The notes under the pieces: generated by a model
Seen by the model: the letters and a program-made list of their open reading frames with translations, nothing else
Database searches by the model: none
Told to the model about the DNA's origin: nothing
Shown here: piece after piece, positions 40,100 to 51,100 of the stretch
Layout: the number at the start of each line of letters is the position of its first letter
Position numbering within the stretch: the first letter of the stretch is position 1
Position numbers and translations under genes: made by a program
NCBI GenBank assembly: GCA_001939145.1
Contig: LSRX01000282.1
Span: forward strand, 362,353-426,352
Direction: 5' to 3'
DNA length: 64,000 nt
DNA from: Symbiodinium microadriaticum
Taxonomy: Eukaryota > Sar > Dinophyceae > Suessiales > Symbiodiniaceae

Positions 40100-41078
40100 G
40101 ATTTATGGTTATAATACGTTGAACGATGTTCCTAGTACACTGCGACTCACTCGCGCGTGCGCACGGGACCGAAATGGACCGAACCGTATGGGCGACTTGC
40201 CGGAGCTGCCGGTGCGGCCTTGCGACACCAGCAGCGGCGTTGAGCCGCCGCTGGGAGAGCTCCTCGCGGTTCGGTACCATCAACCTTCCAAGTTGCCCCT
40301 GCGTGCGTGCAGGGCTCGGAGGACAATACAGCCCCGGTTGCATGGAGAACAAAAGAGTTACAACAACAACAGCCCGGTGCAGATAGTAATCAATCCCACC
40401 ATGCAACTGCAGCTCGCGACGCCGCGCCCTCCATGCGCGCAACCGGTCGAGCTCACCGGGAAGCTCGAGGCAAAGGCCGCCGCGGCCCGGCAGCCCAGCC
40501 AGGGCCAGAGGTTTGTTTGTCGCCCTGAAAACTCTTTTTTGAGTTCCCTGCCCGGAGCACGGCTCCCGAAAGACGAGTCGGGCTAGCGGTGCTCGGTGCC
40601 ATCACCCCCTATTTGGCATTGCGCCAAGCGATCCTCAAATTGCTATCACCTGCGGAGCTCGACCGCCGCTGCGAGCTTTTCGGAAGTTGGGCTAGGCTAG
40701 GCAGGCTGCTGCATCGAGTTGTTGACACAGTCGCTCAAAATGCCGCTGATCCAGCATAAATGCCCGATTATGTCGATGGCCGCGCGGCACGAGCCACAGA
40801 GCTGTCTGCAACTGTGTTTGTGTATGTCGGGGAGGTCTCCGCAACTGGTTGAGCCCTCTCAGCATGCCGTCGCCGCATCCCTCCTCGACACCTTGCCGAC
40901 AGGTGTGAGCACGAGGTCTTAATTGATGCGCGGTCACCCCCGGCCTCGGAGGCCCGCTTAAACCTTTGCTTTGCACTCGTGGTGTTGGCCCTGCCCCGCA
41001 ATCTGCCGCTTTGTGCGCCGGGACCGCTTCAACTCATGATAAAAGAGTGCTTGAATGTAGACCCAGATCGCTAAGACG
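40100..41078. other. GC-rich stretch before the retrotransposon remnants
   Basis: A 162-codon frame at 40098-40586 has no recognisable domain. The rest may be older retrotransposon debris, but no conserved block is visible. Confidence 0.3.
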
Positions 41079-41500
41079 ACGGCCTGCCGTTGCGGGGTGG
41101 CGCCCAGCTGGCAGTCGACACAAAGCTTTTCTCCCCTGTTACTGCTGCCGGCCTCCCACGCAGAGCTGGGGGTCGTACTGCCGAAGCTGCCTTGCTCACT
41201 GCGAGATGTGCTAAAGAGCGCACATGCCCCGAACTGTGCAGGTCCAACCGCGGCCGGCTCATTGTCCTGGCTCTTGAGATTGGGAGGCGTTGGGGTGCTG
41301 AGGCCCGCTACCTTTGTCCGCTTGCTTGCAAGGTGCCGGGCGCGGTCTGCACCGCCATCCTCACACGCCGCCGCCATATCGGCCTACGCTCCCCGGTGGT
41401 TTGCGCTCCTGTCCTTCGCGGCCGCATGTTTTTTTCGCAAGCAGCTTTATGTTTTTGTCCTTCACTGGTACAGTACGGCCAGTGTTGACGGGGAGTCGCC
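41079..41500 (+). pseudogene. retrotransposon ORF 3' fragment, frameshifted
   Basis: Frame 2 reads GGAQLAVDTKLFSPVTAAG, then CAKERTCPELC and LIVLALEIGRRWGAEA. The expected continuation (LLARCRARSAPP, then SAYAPRWFALLSFAAACF) is in frame 3, so there is a frameshift near 41305. The order of blocks is the same as in the other copies. Confidence 0.6.
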
Positions 41501-42639
41501 ATCCTCGCTGTCCCTGATCGCCAGCCGTGTGGTGTGAACGCGCTCTGCGCGCACTCTGTTTGCAATTCTTTACGGTAGGCTGTCGCCCTGGCTTTGGGCT
41601 TTCGCACCGGGACCACGCGGCTTCGGACGTCGGTAAATAAGTGCGTGTAAAAAAAGTGCACACGAAGAGCAGATCGGTTTTTGCCCTTCGTCGGACAGGT
41701 CGGACAGCGCATGCGAACGCCTGTGCCACCTCCCCCAGATGCCGCTGGAGCATAGACGCCAATGGCCCCCCCCCCTTTGGCAGGGTGCTCCGATCGCGGT
41801 GGATGCGACTATCGGAAGCCCAGTCCGCCGGGATGGCCAGCCCCGCCCGCTCGCTCCTCGAGCTGCCCATCGCAGGGGCCCAGCGACCCATCTGACGACC
41901 AAGAGATGCTGTGTGATTTGCTCGCAGCCCCGGCAGGCTCCAGCTGCTTGCCGCTGCGCGCGTGAGCCCTCGTACACGCGCAGCTGCAGCACTGTAGGAC
42001 TCTGTAGGCAGTTAGCCTGTCTCCTAGCTGGGACAGCGGCCCGCTCTCGCAGGAAAAAAAATTTGCTGGCGGGCAGCCTGCGAAACGGCCGCAGCGACCC
42101 TGAGGACTCTTGATGCGGGCGCCACAATTTGCGCGAAAAAAAGAGAAAAAAAACATACCCGTGCCCGTGTGTGCCGCGAAGCCGGAGCCCGCGTCACACG
42201 AAATGTTCGCAATGTTCGCATTACCGGCATGAACATTACGCCAGGCACATTCGAGGGCGTGCGCGCTGGCCTTCTTGTGTGGCACGCTCGTCACCCCGCT
42301 TTCGCACCCTTGGCTGCGTATCAGTTGCACATCGCAAACGTCGGCAAACTGATCCTGAGCTGCTCCGCCGCTGCTGCCTCGTTGTCGTTGGCATTGAGAC
42401 TGGTGGGCGGATGCATCCTGCATTGCACGAGTTCCTCGACGACGCGCGCAGGCAGCAGCCGCCTGCCAACAGCCGGCTGCTCCCGTCGCGCAGACGCCAG
42501 ACAAAAATAGGTGCGCATCGCGCGTAGGGCTGTCAGACCCGAGGGCCAGGTTTTTTTTTTGCACGGACCTTTTTCCGGCTGCCTAGGGTGCCTGAGCTCA
42601 GGACGCTAGGGCTACAGACAGCTAGCTACCGGTGACTTA

Positions 42640-42980
42640 CGGCAACAGCGTAAGCACGCCGCCCGCTAGCGGGGCGTGGACCACGCGGCGTGGGGACAGG
42701 TGGACTAGCACGGAGCCGGAAGACGGCTCGCGGGAGTCACCGAGGGGTGGCTCCGTGCCGTCGCATTCGTCTGCTGCCGCCAACGGCAACTCCAGGAGCG
42801 AGTAAGCCCACGCGCGTTGCGCCGCCACAGCCAGCATGCCCGTCCAACGGTGCAAGGATGCACGCTGCACGGCCGGGCGTAGCCGCGCAGGGGACTGGCG
42901 TGCACGAGCCTTGGCTAACTGCCGTAAGAAGGCCACGGCCTCCAGGCCGAACCTGCCGCCAACTTCCAGGGCGAGCACAA
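42640..42980 (-). pseudogene. retrotransposon ORF 3' fragment, minus strand
   Basis: The minus strand reads MLALEVGGRFGLEAVAFLRQ, then ARLRPAV, then HRWTGMLAVAAQRAWAYSL and LLELPLA, the same order as the plus-strand copies. It is open for 113 codons but lacks everything upstream. Confidence 0.65.
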
Positions 42981-42999
42981 CCAGTTTGCAACGGCGCGC

Positions 43000-43158
43000 G
43001 ACCGCCAGCTCCNACCCTGCCTAGCCGCAGGGCGCAGGGCGGCAGGAGCGCGCTGGGCTTGGAGGCGCGCGAGCTGAGTGACTAGGCGAAGCGACTCGGC
43101 ATTCCAACGTCCTCCAACTTCACAGGCGAGGACACACAGTCGCTGCGGCCCCGAGCTC
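43000..43158 (-). pseudogene. retrotransposon ORF fragment, inverted relative of the 43.7-kb copy
   Basis: The minus strand reads RLCVLACEVGGRWNAESLRL, then LQAQRAPAALRPAARQG, almost the same as the plus-strand copy at 43711-43850. An ambiguous base lies at 43013 at the junction with the next minus-strand fragment. Confidence 0.65.
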
Positions 43159-43454
43159 GCTGCAGGTCCGGCTGCTGCTGCCGCCTGCTTGTGCGCTGCC
43201 GCTGGGGCGGGCTGCGTGCTGGATGGCGCTGAATGGCAAGGCCGCCCTTCTTAGCACAGTGTACATAACGGTGTGCGCTCCGCGCACTGCGACCTACCTG
43301 AACCTAGCGAGAGGTGCCAAGGTTGGCAACATCACTTTGTCGCTCCACACAGGTGTAGCGCACACGGGAACGGTTGTGGACCCGCTGTCGACGCCTATGA
43401 TGCCCATGGCCGACTGCTCGCCCGCCGAGCCACAAGCCCCTCGAGCAAGCATGG

Positions 43455-44000
43455 GTGCTCAACGTGCGTGCAGCTGTCGGACCCGAGGGCCAGGTCGTCC
43501 CACAGCAGCGGTTAGTGCGCACGTCAGCACGCGACGTTGACCCCGCCGATCGCCGCCGCCTTGACCTTGTCGTGTATGGGGCGACCCTGGTTGGCGAGGC
43601 GTTGTGTTGCGACGTGACGCTCGTGTCGCCTCTGACACTCAAGATGGCGCTGCCATCACTGTAGCTGAGATGCGCAAGCGTGTTGCCTACCTTGAACTGC
43701 TACGGCCGGGGCCGCAGCGACTGTGCGTCCTCGCCTGTGAAGTTGGAGGCCGTTGGGGCGCTGAGTCGGTGCGCCTTGTCACTCAACTCGTGCGCTTCCG
43801 AACTCAGCGCACTTGTGCCGCCTTGCGCCTTGCGGCTAGGCAGGGTTGGCTGCGCCGCTGGTGGGGCTTCTTGAGCCTGGCTTTGCAAAGCACGCTTGCT
43901 GCCACGGAGCGCCATACGTCGCTGGCGCCCTACCTGGCGCGCAGCAGCCGCCATTCGAAGACGCACTGCACGACGCAGCCCCTCCCGCGCCCAGCCTTTC
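43455..44000 (+). pseudogene. retrotransposon ORF 3' fragment
   Basis: One frame reads RRLDLVVYGATL and CCDVTLVSPLT, and the overlapping next frame continues RLCVLACEVGGRWGAESVRL, then LRLAARQGWLRRWWGFLSLA. The break lies near 43650. A TTTAGGG word (GGGTTTAGGGTTTCGGG, about 44084) follows the copy. Confidence 0.65.
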
Positions 44001-44050
44001 GGGCCCGGAGTTCGCAGGTGGCACCGGGAGTTGGACCTTCTCGATTTGCG

Positions 44051-45163
44051 GACATCAAAAAGGTGCGCGAAAAAAAAGGTTGGGTTTAGGGTTTCGGGTG
44101 AACCCTCCGTGCGGTGCTTCCAGGACAGCATTGATTCCGCCTGCATGTCTCAGGCGTCCGAAACCCAGCATGGAATGCCATCGTGCAGCTTTGATATCAG
44201 CATTGTTCAGCGGTGGCATTTTCAACCAGGCTACTGGTAGAAATCTAACATGCGACGAGGCAAAAACAAGCGTACCAACAGCAAGACGTCCTACGGGCAT
44301 GCATAGCGCCCGAACAGCGGGCATGTTCGTGAGCATCCATGTACCACAAGACGATAGCACCACAACGCAGAATCATGGAGCTTGTAATCACGGGGAGCGC
44401 GTGTTCGGAGCGATGATCAACAGCGACTTTGCGCCTTCGTCTTTGGCGGTGCTGCATGCGAATGGCGCGTGTCCTGGCAGCACGTCCAGCCACAAGATAT
44501 AGATTTGGCAGAAACGCCATGCATCAAGGGGACCGGTGTATGTGGCTGGCACAAAATTCTCTGTGTACGGGCAGGCGTCCTGCGATGGGCGGCGACATGC
44601 AGACACAGGTCTCGGACAGAACCGTGCATCTGGTTGAACATTTGCAATCACATTGCTGGTTCCGGGACTGCAGGCCTGAGCGATGCACACCGGTACCTCA
44701 TGCGCAACATTCACTGGGGCCAGTCGTGCTTGTATGCAATCATGAATGATCATGAATGCTACTTGTACTTGTAGTTGTGTGAAGTAACAGCCACAAACCT
44801 CGCATTTCCGGCAAAGCGACAAACGCGAGGGAAAGCAGGGTATGCACATGTCCCACTTGGTCTGAGTACCGTATGTTCGCCGGTTTTTTTCGACTTAGAC
44901 TCACACAATTCCCCCCTCGACAAAACCAACAATTTAGTTTTTCGTGGCCCCAACTGTGCAAGGCTCGCTTCCGGTGGGACAAGGACAATGCCAGCATGGT
45001 GTGTTTCGATCGACCGCAGCTTGGCGGCAAAAGGCGTACTGGCCCCGGACACGCTGCATTGTTCCGCTCTTCAGGCATGTAAAATTCGAAGGACGGGCAC
45101 ATGTTTCGCCATGATGTTCCTTCACCAAGTGCACGCGGCACATCCTGCATATGCACTTTGTAG
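44051..45163. other. stretch between retrotransposon debris and the SAXO-like gene
   Basis: No gene recognised. Overlapping frames at 43846-44502, 44429-44774 and 44775-45275 have no domain and conflict with each other. Confidence 0.35.
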
Positions 45164-48100
45164 GAGTATCATCTACACATGCCGATTACAAGCCTCCGCC
45201 GCTCTCGGCTTTGTGGAGTGCGGTCGATGGCCACGTCGTGAACAAGGTGGAGGACACGATCCACATTTGTCATGATAGCAGTTTTTTTGTTGCTGGCGAT
45301 GATGTATTTTGCATTGATTTCATTTTGTTTTTCCTCTGGGAGGAGCGATTCCCGCAGCCACAGCTAGAAACCCGATGCGGCGCAGGTGGCCCCGAGAGTG
45401 TGGTTTTCATGGCTGGGTTTTTCACAACACTGTTGTGCATGTGGACGCTGCTGTATCCATCTTCCGCTGCATGGCATGCTAGCTTGCTGCCGCGTGATGC
45501 GTGTACTGGGAGGCGAGTCTGAGAGTCACAGCCGGTACAAAGCGCCACCTACGGATGCGTATCGTGCGGACATCCTGCGCCCACGCTCGGAGTACTGGGA
45601 GGTCGGATCCGTGTGTTGTCCCTTGCTATGAATTATCTCACGGCTTCACAGCATCGATACCGTTATTCATTTTCTTGTGAATTATTTCTGGTCACGTCCT
45701 GCAATCTCAGCCTAACCCGTCCTCGTTTGAGAACAAGGAGCTTTGCATGTGCATATCCTGGAGTCTAAGGTCTAGCTACGGGTTTAGAGTTTTGCGAATT
45801 TGGGGTTTCGCGCCTGGGGCTCTTGAGGGAAATAGATTCTAGACTGGTTTTTTCACATGCAGAACACACAACAGCAGCTGGTATTTGAGTTGTTCTATGT
45901 TTAAAGCAAATCTAAAGACAGGACGACTTCCTAGATATTCAGACAAATTTTCCTGTAGCCTTGAACATGATGGCCACACGGTGATCGCCAGAGTGATCTC
46001 ATGATTCTAGATACCGTTGGCGTCTATGTTCTATGATTCAAGTTGAGCTTCAGCCGCTATTTCGATGGGAGTTGCCGGGGCCATGTGCATCAAGCCATCG
46101 CAATAATACTTGTTTTGCATGATTTAATGGTTGCGTTCCGAACAGGTTCTTGCACCATCCAGCATATCATACCACCTGCATGGCAGGCTTGCCGTTTCCC
46201 GGACAGACATGTGGCTTGGCGATGGAAGCAAGAAGCGCAAGAAACTGTGGTTTGATTCGTTGGTTGAATTTAGACAGAAAGAAAGAAGAAGGCAACTTGT
46301 TGTCACAGATTGGCAATTTGTTGCACAGACACATATTATATGTCGGTGAGCGGTAATGTAACAAGTCTACGGCAACACCAGAAATTGCTTATGAGCATCC
46401 CCATCGGAAACGATAGTAACTTAGTATGAAGCGTGGTAGGTCCATGGTCGGCCACTACATCAGACTGGCATCGGGTTGAGGCGATTCACCACCAGGGTAG
46501 CAAGGGTTGTGGTTTACGGGTTCTAGGTTTTGGGTTTGGGGCTTTGGGGGGGCTATTACGTCGAAGGCAGAAACTCGCGGAGTTTAAATTGCTTGCAGGT
46601 GTATACCTCTTGCAATGGCAGAGCTTCTAAAATTTCTTAGTTAAACTCTACGTTGGTTTACATGGAGATTTGGTATTCGGTATCGGGAATTTAGCGGATT
46701 CAGTTGTGTAGGAATGCCGGGCTTACGCGTGCAGTATGGGGCTCTGGGCTATGAACATGGCCTAACCAAATCTTCTGACGGACGGTGTCTAAACGATCCT
46801 CATTTCTGCAAACCCCAAGAGACTTTAACCCCAATCCCTGAAACACTTACGGCAAGGCCAAATCAAGGGAAACATCTGAAACCACCCTTGTAAAGCCAGT
46901 AAACCCCCCCACGACCCTGAGCGCTTTGAAACACCCTTACAAAGTTTCGAGGCTACAATTAATTTCTGCATGACTTGCGGACACCCGCGCCCTAGAGTTA
47001 CTGCACAGTGTGGATAGCTCAAGTTTTCTCCCTAAAGCCGCAACTATTTTGGCGATAGCTTAAACCTCAAGACAATCCGTTTCCACAAACTGCCAAACCG
47101 TCCCAAAACCCTCAACCTTTAACGCTGAACTTTACAACGATGCACACCTCCAAGCCCTTGAAGGGCTTTGTATTTGGACAGGGGTCGACCATCGCAGGAT
47201 AATTTTGCGAATGAGAGGGAGATCTACGCATTAAAACCCCATAATCCTAGCAACCTATCAAACACTTGACTGTGAATGGGCTCTATTGTTGACCAGTCAG
47301 AAGGCCTTATCTTCGAGAGAATTGAAAAAAACCGTCAACCTAAAAGAGGCCTTGTAGAATCCGTGCCGATTGTTACATACATATAAAGCCCTATGAACCC
47401 ATGTAAAACCCAAAAACTCAAAACACATTTAAAAACCTATAAAAGCCCTTTTCCGTTTTCGACTTATATACAGGTTTTAAGTGTTCGGGTTTAGGGTAAA
47501 AAAAAGTTTTATAATGCTTAGTTTTAGGGTAGGTTTTCGGGTTTATGATTGTAGGGCTCTCTCGGGTCTTAGGGTGTGACGCGCGTAGGACTTTAGCTAT
47601 TGCGGTGTTGGGTCTTAGGGCTTTAGCGTTCCTAGAATGTTCCGGATCTTGCGGTTTTAAATCTTATGGCTGTGGGTTTTGGGTTTGGGGGTTGAGAGTT
47701 ATAGGCCTTACAGTCGCTGTCCTACAGTGTTTGGGGGCTCCCAGGTGCCGGTTCAGAGGACATCCTGCACCCATGATTCCTTCAGAGCGCCGCCATTGGC
47801 GGATCTGCGGCAGCCGGCAGCAGTGGAAGCTTGTATACAGTTGGGAACGGTGCCAGGGCTCATTGATGATTTTGCTTCCAACTCGCATGAAGCACTAAAG
47901 TCCACGGAGAAAACTAAATCCATATCCTCGTATTCCAAGTTCACGCAAACAAATTGAAGGTTCATGTCACTCGGGCCGCTGTGTAAGCTGGGGCAGCTAG
48001 GACTTCATGAACTTAGATGGTTTCCATGACGGCTTGTCTTTTGTCCAACCTGGCTAAGGAATGCCACATGCAGGGAGAGGAAACGAAAGTCTTTTTCAGT

Positions 48101-51100
48101 GGCGAGTCAACTGCCCAGGCAGATTACAAGGCACCACCGCCAGATGTGGCGAGATTGGCCATGGAAGGTAGCAAGCCACCGACAAGGCTTCCCATAGGTG
48201 ACCCCAGTGCAAGCTTCGAGGGGCAGTCGAGAACTCACTGTGATTACCAGCCTCCACCTTTGGAGGCCTTTCGTGTTACATCGACACTGCCTACTCTTCT
48301 TTGCCCAGACATGCAGCCCAGCATCCCGTTCGTGGGGCAGTCCTCGATGCATGCTGACTATGCAGCACCTCCAGTGGCTCCAACGGCTGCATTTTCCGCG
48401 CCTGTCCCTTGCCGGCAGTCCAGCGCACAGGACATTATCCATCCTCAGCCTAGCCAGAAGTCAGTGTCAACTGCGCACCATGATTACAAAGCCCCAGGCC
48501 TCGAGCAGTTGCGGCAGGCCCTGGTGCAAAGTGGCATCGAGGCGCCAAAAATACCTGTGCCTCGCACGAAGTTCGAAGGAGAATCCTGCACACACCGGGA
48601 TTTTCAGGCCCCTCCCAGTGTCATGCCCGAATTCCGAGCACAGCTGGGCGATGCCATGCCTGCTGTGCGGGAGCTGTTGCAGCCCACGGCTGGCACGCTG
48701 AACGAATCTACAACGCACCATGATTACCGAGCCCCTCCACTTGGATCATGGTACCCAGACTTGTCATCAACTCTTGACGGAACACTCCCGCTGCCACGGA
48801 CACGCTTCCAAGGGGAGTCAACTGCCCAGGCAGATTACAAGGCACCACCGCCAGATGTGGCGAGATTGGCCATGGAAGGTGGCAAGCCACCGACAAGGCT
48901 TCCCATAGGTGACCCCAGTGCAAGCTTCGAGGGGCAGTCGAGAACTCACTGTGATTACCAGCCTCCACCTTTGGAAGCACTTATGCTAAGCCTAAAAGCG
49001 GAAGACACTGCAATAGGTCAGGAAGAAGGCAGGTTTTCTTCCCCGCCTGGTGGAGCTTTCGAGGGGGTGTCGACCAGTCACCATGATTTTTCGCAGCCAC
49101 CAAAGGAAGCATATCCCAAAAACCCAAGCAGACGAGCCAGCAAGCTCGATGGCGAGCCTGCGGCACCTCTGCAGAATTTGTGGGAGTGGCTTCATAGTGC
49201 CGAGGTAACCAGCGCCTCACCCAACGAGTCGTCCATGCGAGCAGATTACAAAGCACCTCCGCCGCCTGCGACTCCTACGCAAACCCAAATCAAGAGCGGG
49301 CGAGGGACTCAAGAAAGCGAGCACGTACACTTCGAGGCCACGTCGTCTATGCGGGCTCACTACCAACCACCACCAGCAGAAGCACTCAGCATTGCTCCCG
49401 CAGACGCTCGTTCTCGTCAAGGTGATCTGCAAGACGGCTTTGTTTTGGCTACGAATTTCGAAGGCGAGTCTACTGCGCAGAGAGATTTCGTAAAGCATCC
49501 GGTTGAAGCATTGTCAGATTTGTGCCCGACATCGCTCGACTGCAGAAGCGTGGCACAGAATCCCCCGTTCCAAGGTGAGTCGTCTATGCGGGCTCACTAC
49601 CCAGCACCGCCACCTGATGCATTCAGAATTGCTACTGCGGATGCCCGGTGTCGTCAAGATGATTTGCAGCATAGCTCTGTTCAAGCGGCATCGTTTGAAG
49701 GAGAGTCCACGGCACACAGAGACTTCCAAAAGCATCCTGCTCCGGTAGAGGAGTTGCCAGACATGAGCCAAATATCACCCGACGGCAACGGAAGCGAGCC
49801 ACGCTATCTTGCATTCGAAGGCGGGTCGTCCATGCGGGCTCACTATCCAGCACCCCCACCTGATGCGTTCAGAGTGGCTATGGCGGACACGCGGTCTCGT
49901 CGGGATGACATGATGCAGAGCACCGTGCAAGCTGCAAAGTTTGAGGGCGAGTCCACGGCACACAGAGACTTCCAACAGCATCCAGTTGAAGCGTTGCCGG
50001 AGTGCACGACATCGCTCGACCGCGGCGGCATGGCGCAAACTATTCCGTTCGAGGGCGAGTCGTCCATGCAGTCGCACTACAAAGCACCGCCACAGGATGC
50101 TTTCAAGGTTGTTGCCGCAGACGCTCGGTCTCGTCAAGGTGATCTGCAGCATAGTTCGGCTCAAGCTTCAAAGTTCGAGGGCGAGTCCACGGCACACAGA
50201 GACTTTCAAGAGCATCCTGTGCAGGCTTTGCCAGAGCTGCCGCCGGACAGAAGCGTAGTGCACACTCTTCCGTTCGAGGGCGAGTCGTCCATGCAGTCAC
50301 ACTACAAAGCACCGCCACAGGATGCTTTCAAGGTTGTTCCCGCAGACGCTCGGTCTCGTCAAGGTGATCTGCAGCATAGTTCTGCTCAAGCTGCAAAGTT
50401 CGAGGGCGAGTCCACGGCACACCGGGACTTGCAAGCGCATTCTGTGCTGGCTTTGCCAGAGCTGCCGCCGGACAGAAGCGTGGTGCACACTCTTCCGTTC
50501 GAGGGCGAGTCGTCCATGCAGTCACACTACCAAGCACCACCACAGGATGCTTTCAAGGTTGCTCCCGCAGACGCTCGGTCTCGTCAAGGTGATCTGCAGC
50601 ATAGTTCGGCTCAAGCTGCAAAGTTCGAGGGCGAGTCCACGGCACACAGAGATTTCCATGCACATCCTGTGCAAGTTGTACCAGAGCTGCCGGACAGAAG
50701 CGTAGTGCACACTCTTCCGTTCGAGGGCGAGTCGTCCATGCAGTCACACTACAAAGCACCGCCACAGGATGCTTTCAAGGTTGCTCCTGTAGATGCTCGG
50801 TCTCGTCAAGGTGATCTGCAGCATAGTTCGGCTCAAGCTGCAAAGTTCGAGGGCGAGTCCACGGCACACAGAGATTTCCATGCACATCCTGTGCAAGTTG
50901 TACCAGAGCTGCCGGACAGAAGCGTAGTGCACACTCTTCCGTTCGAGGGCGAGTCGTCCATGCAGTCACACTACAAAGCACCGCCACAGGATGCTTTCAA
51001 GGTTGCTCCTGTAGATGCTCGGTCTCGTCAAGGTGATCTGCAGCATAGTTCGGCTCAAGCTGCAAAGTTCGAGGGCGAGTCCACGGCACACAGAGACTTT

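Larger units (their letters stand above)
41079..44050. mobile_element. cluster of decayed non-LTR retrotransposon 3' ends in both orientations
   Basis: At least five partial copies of the same carboxy-terminal region occur: plus-strand pieces at about 41079-41500, 41650-41900, 42165-42520 and 43455-44000, and minus-strand pieces at 42980-42640 and 43158-43000. Shared words are GAQLAVDT...SP, ERTCPEL, VLALEVGGRWGAE and a W/R-rich block ending ARSLLELP. This is the tail region I associate with the abundant reverse-transcriptase elements of dinoflagellate genomes; the polymerase core itself is not visible. Frames are broken, so none is active. A word, TGTC(A/G)GACCCGAGGGCCAGG, recurs at 42531 and 43475. 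Confidence 0.6.

Noticed and set aside
39713-40114. 133-codon frame ending in a long His run
   Set aside because: The His run is a CAT microsatellite and the upstream part has no domain or splice support.
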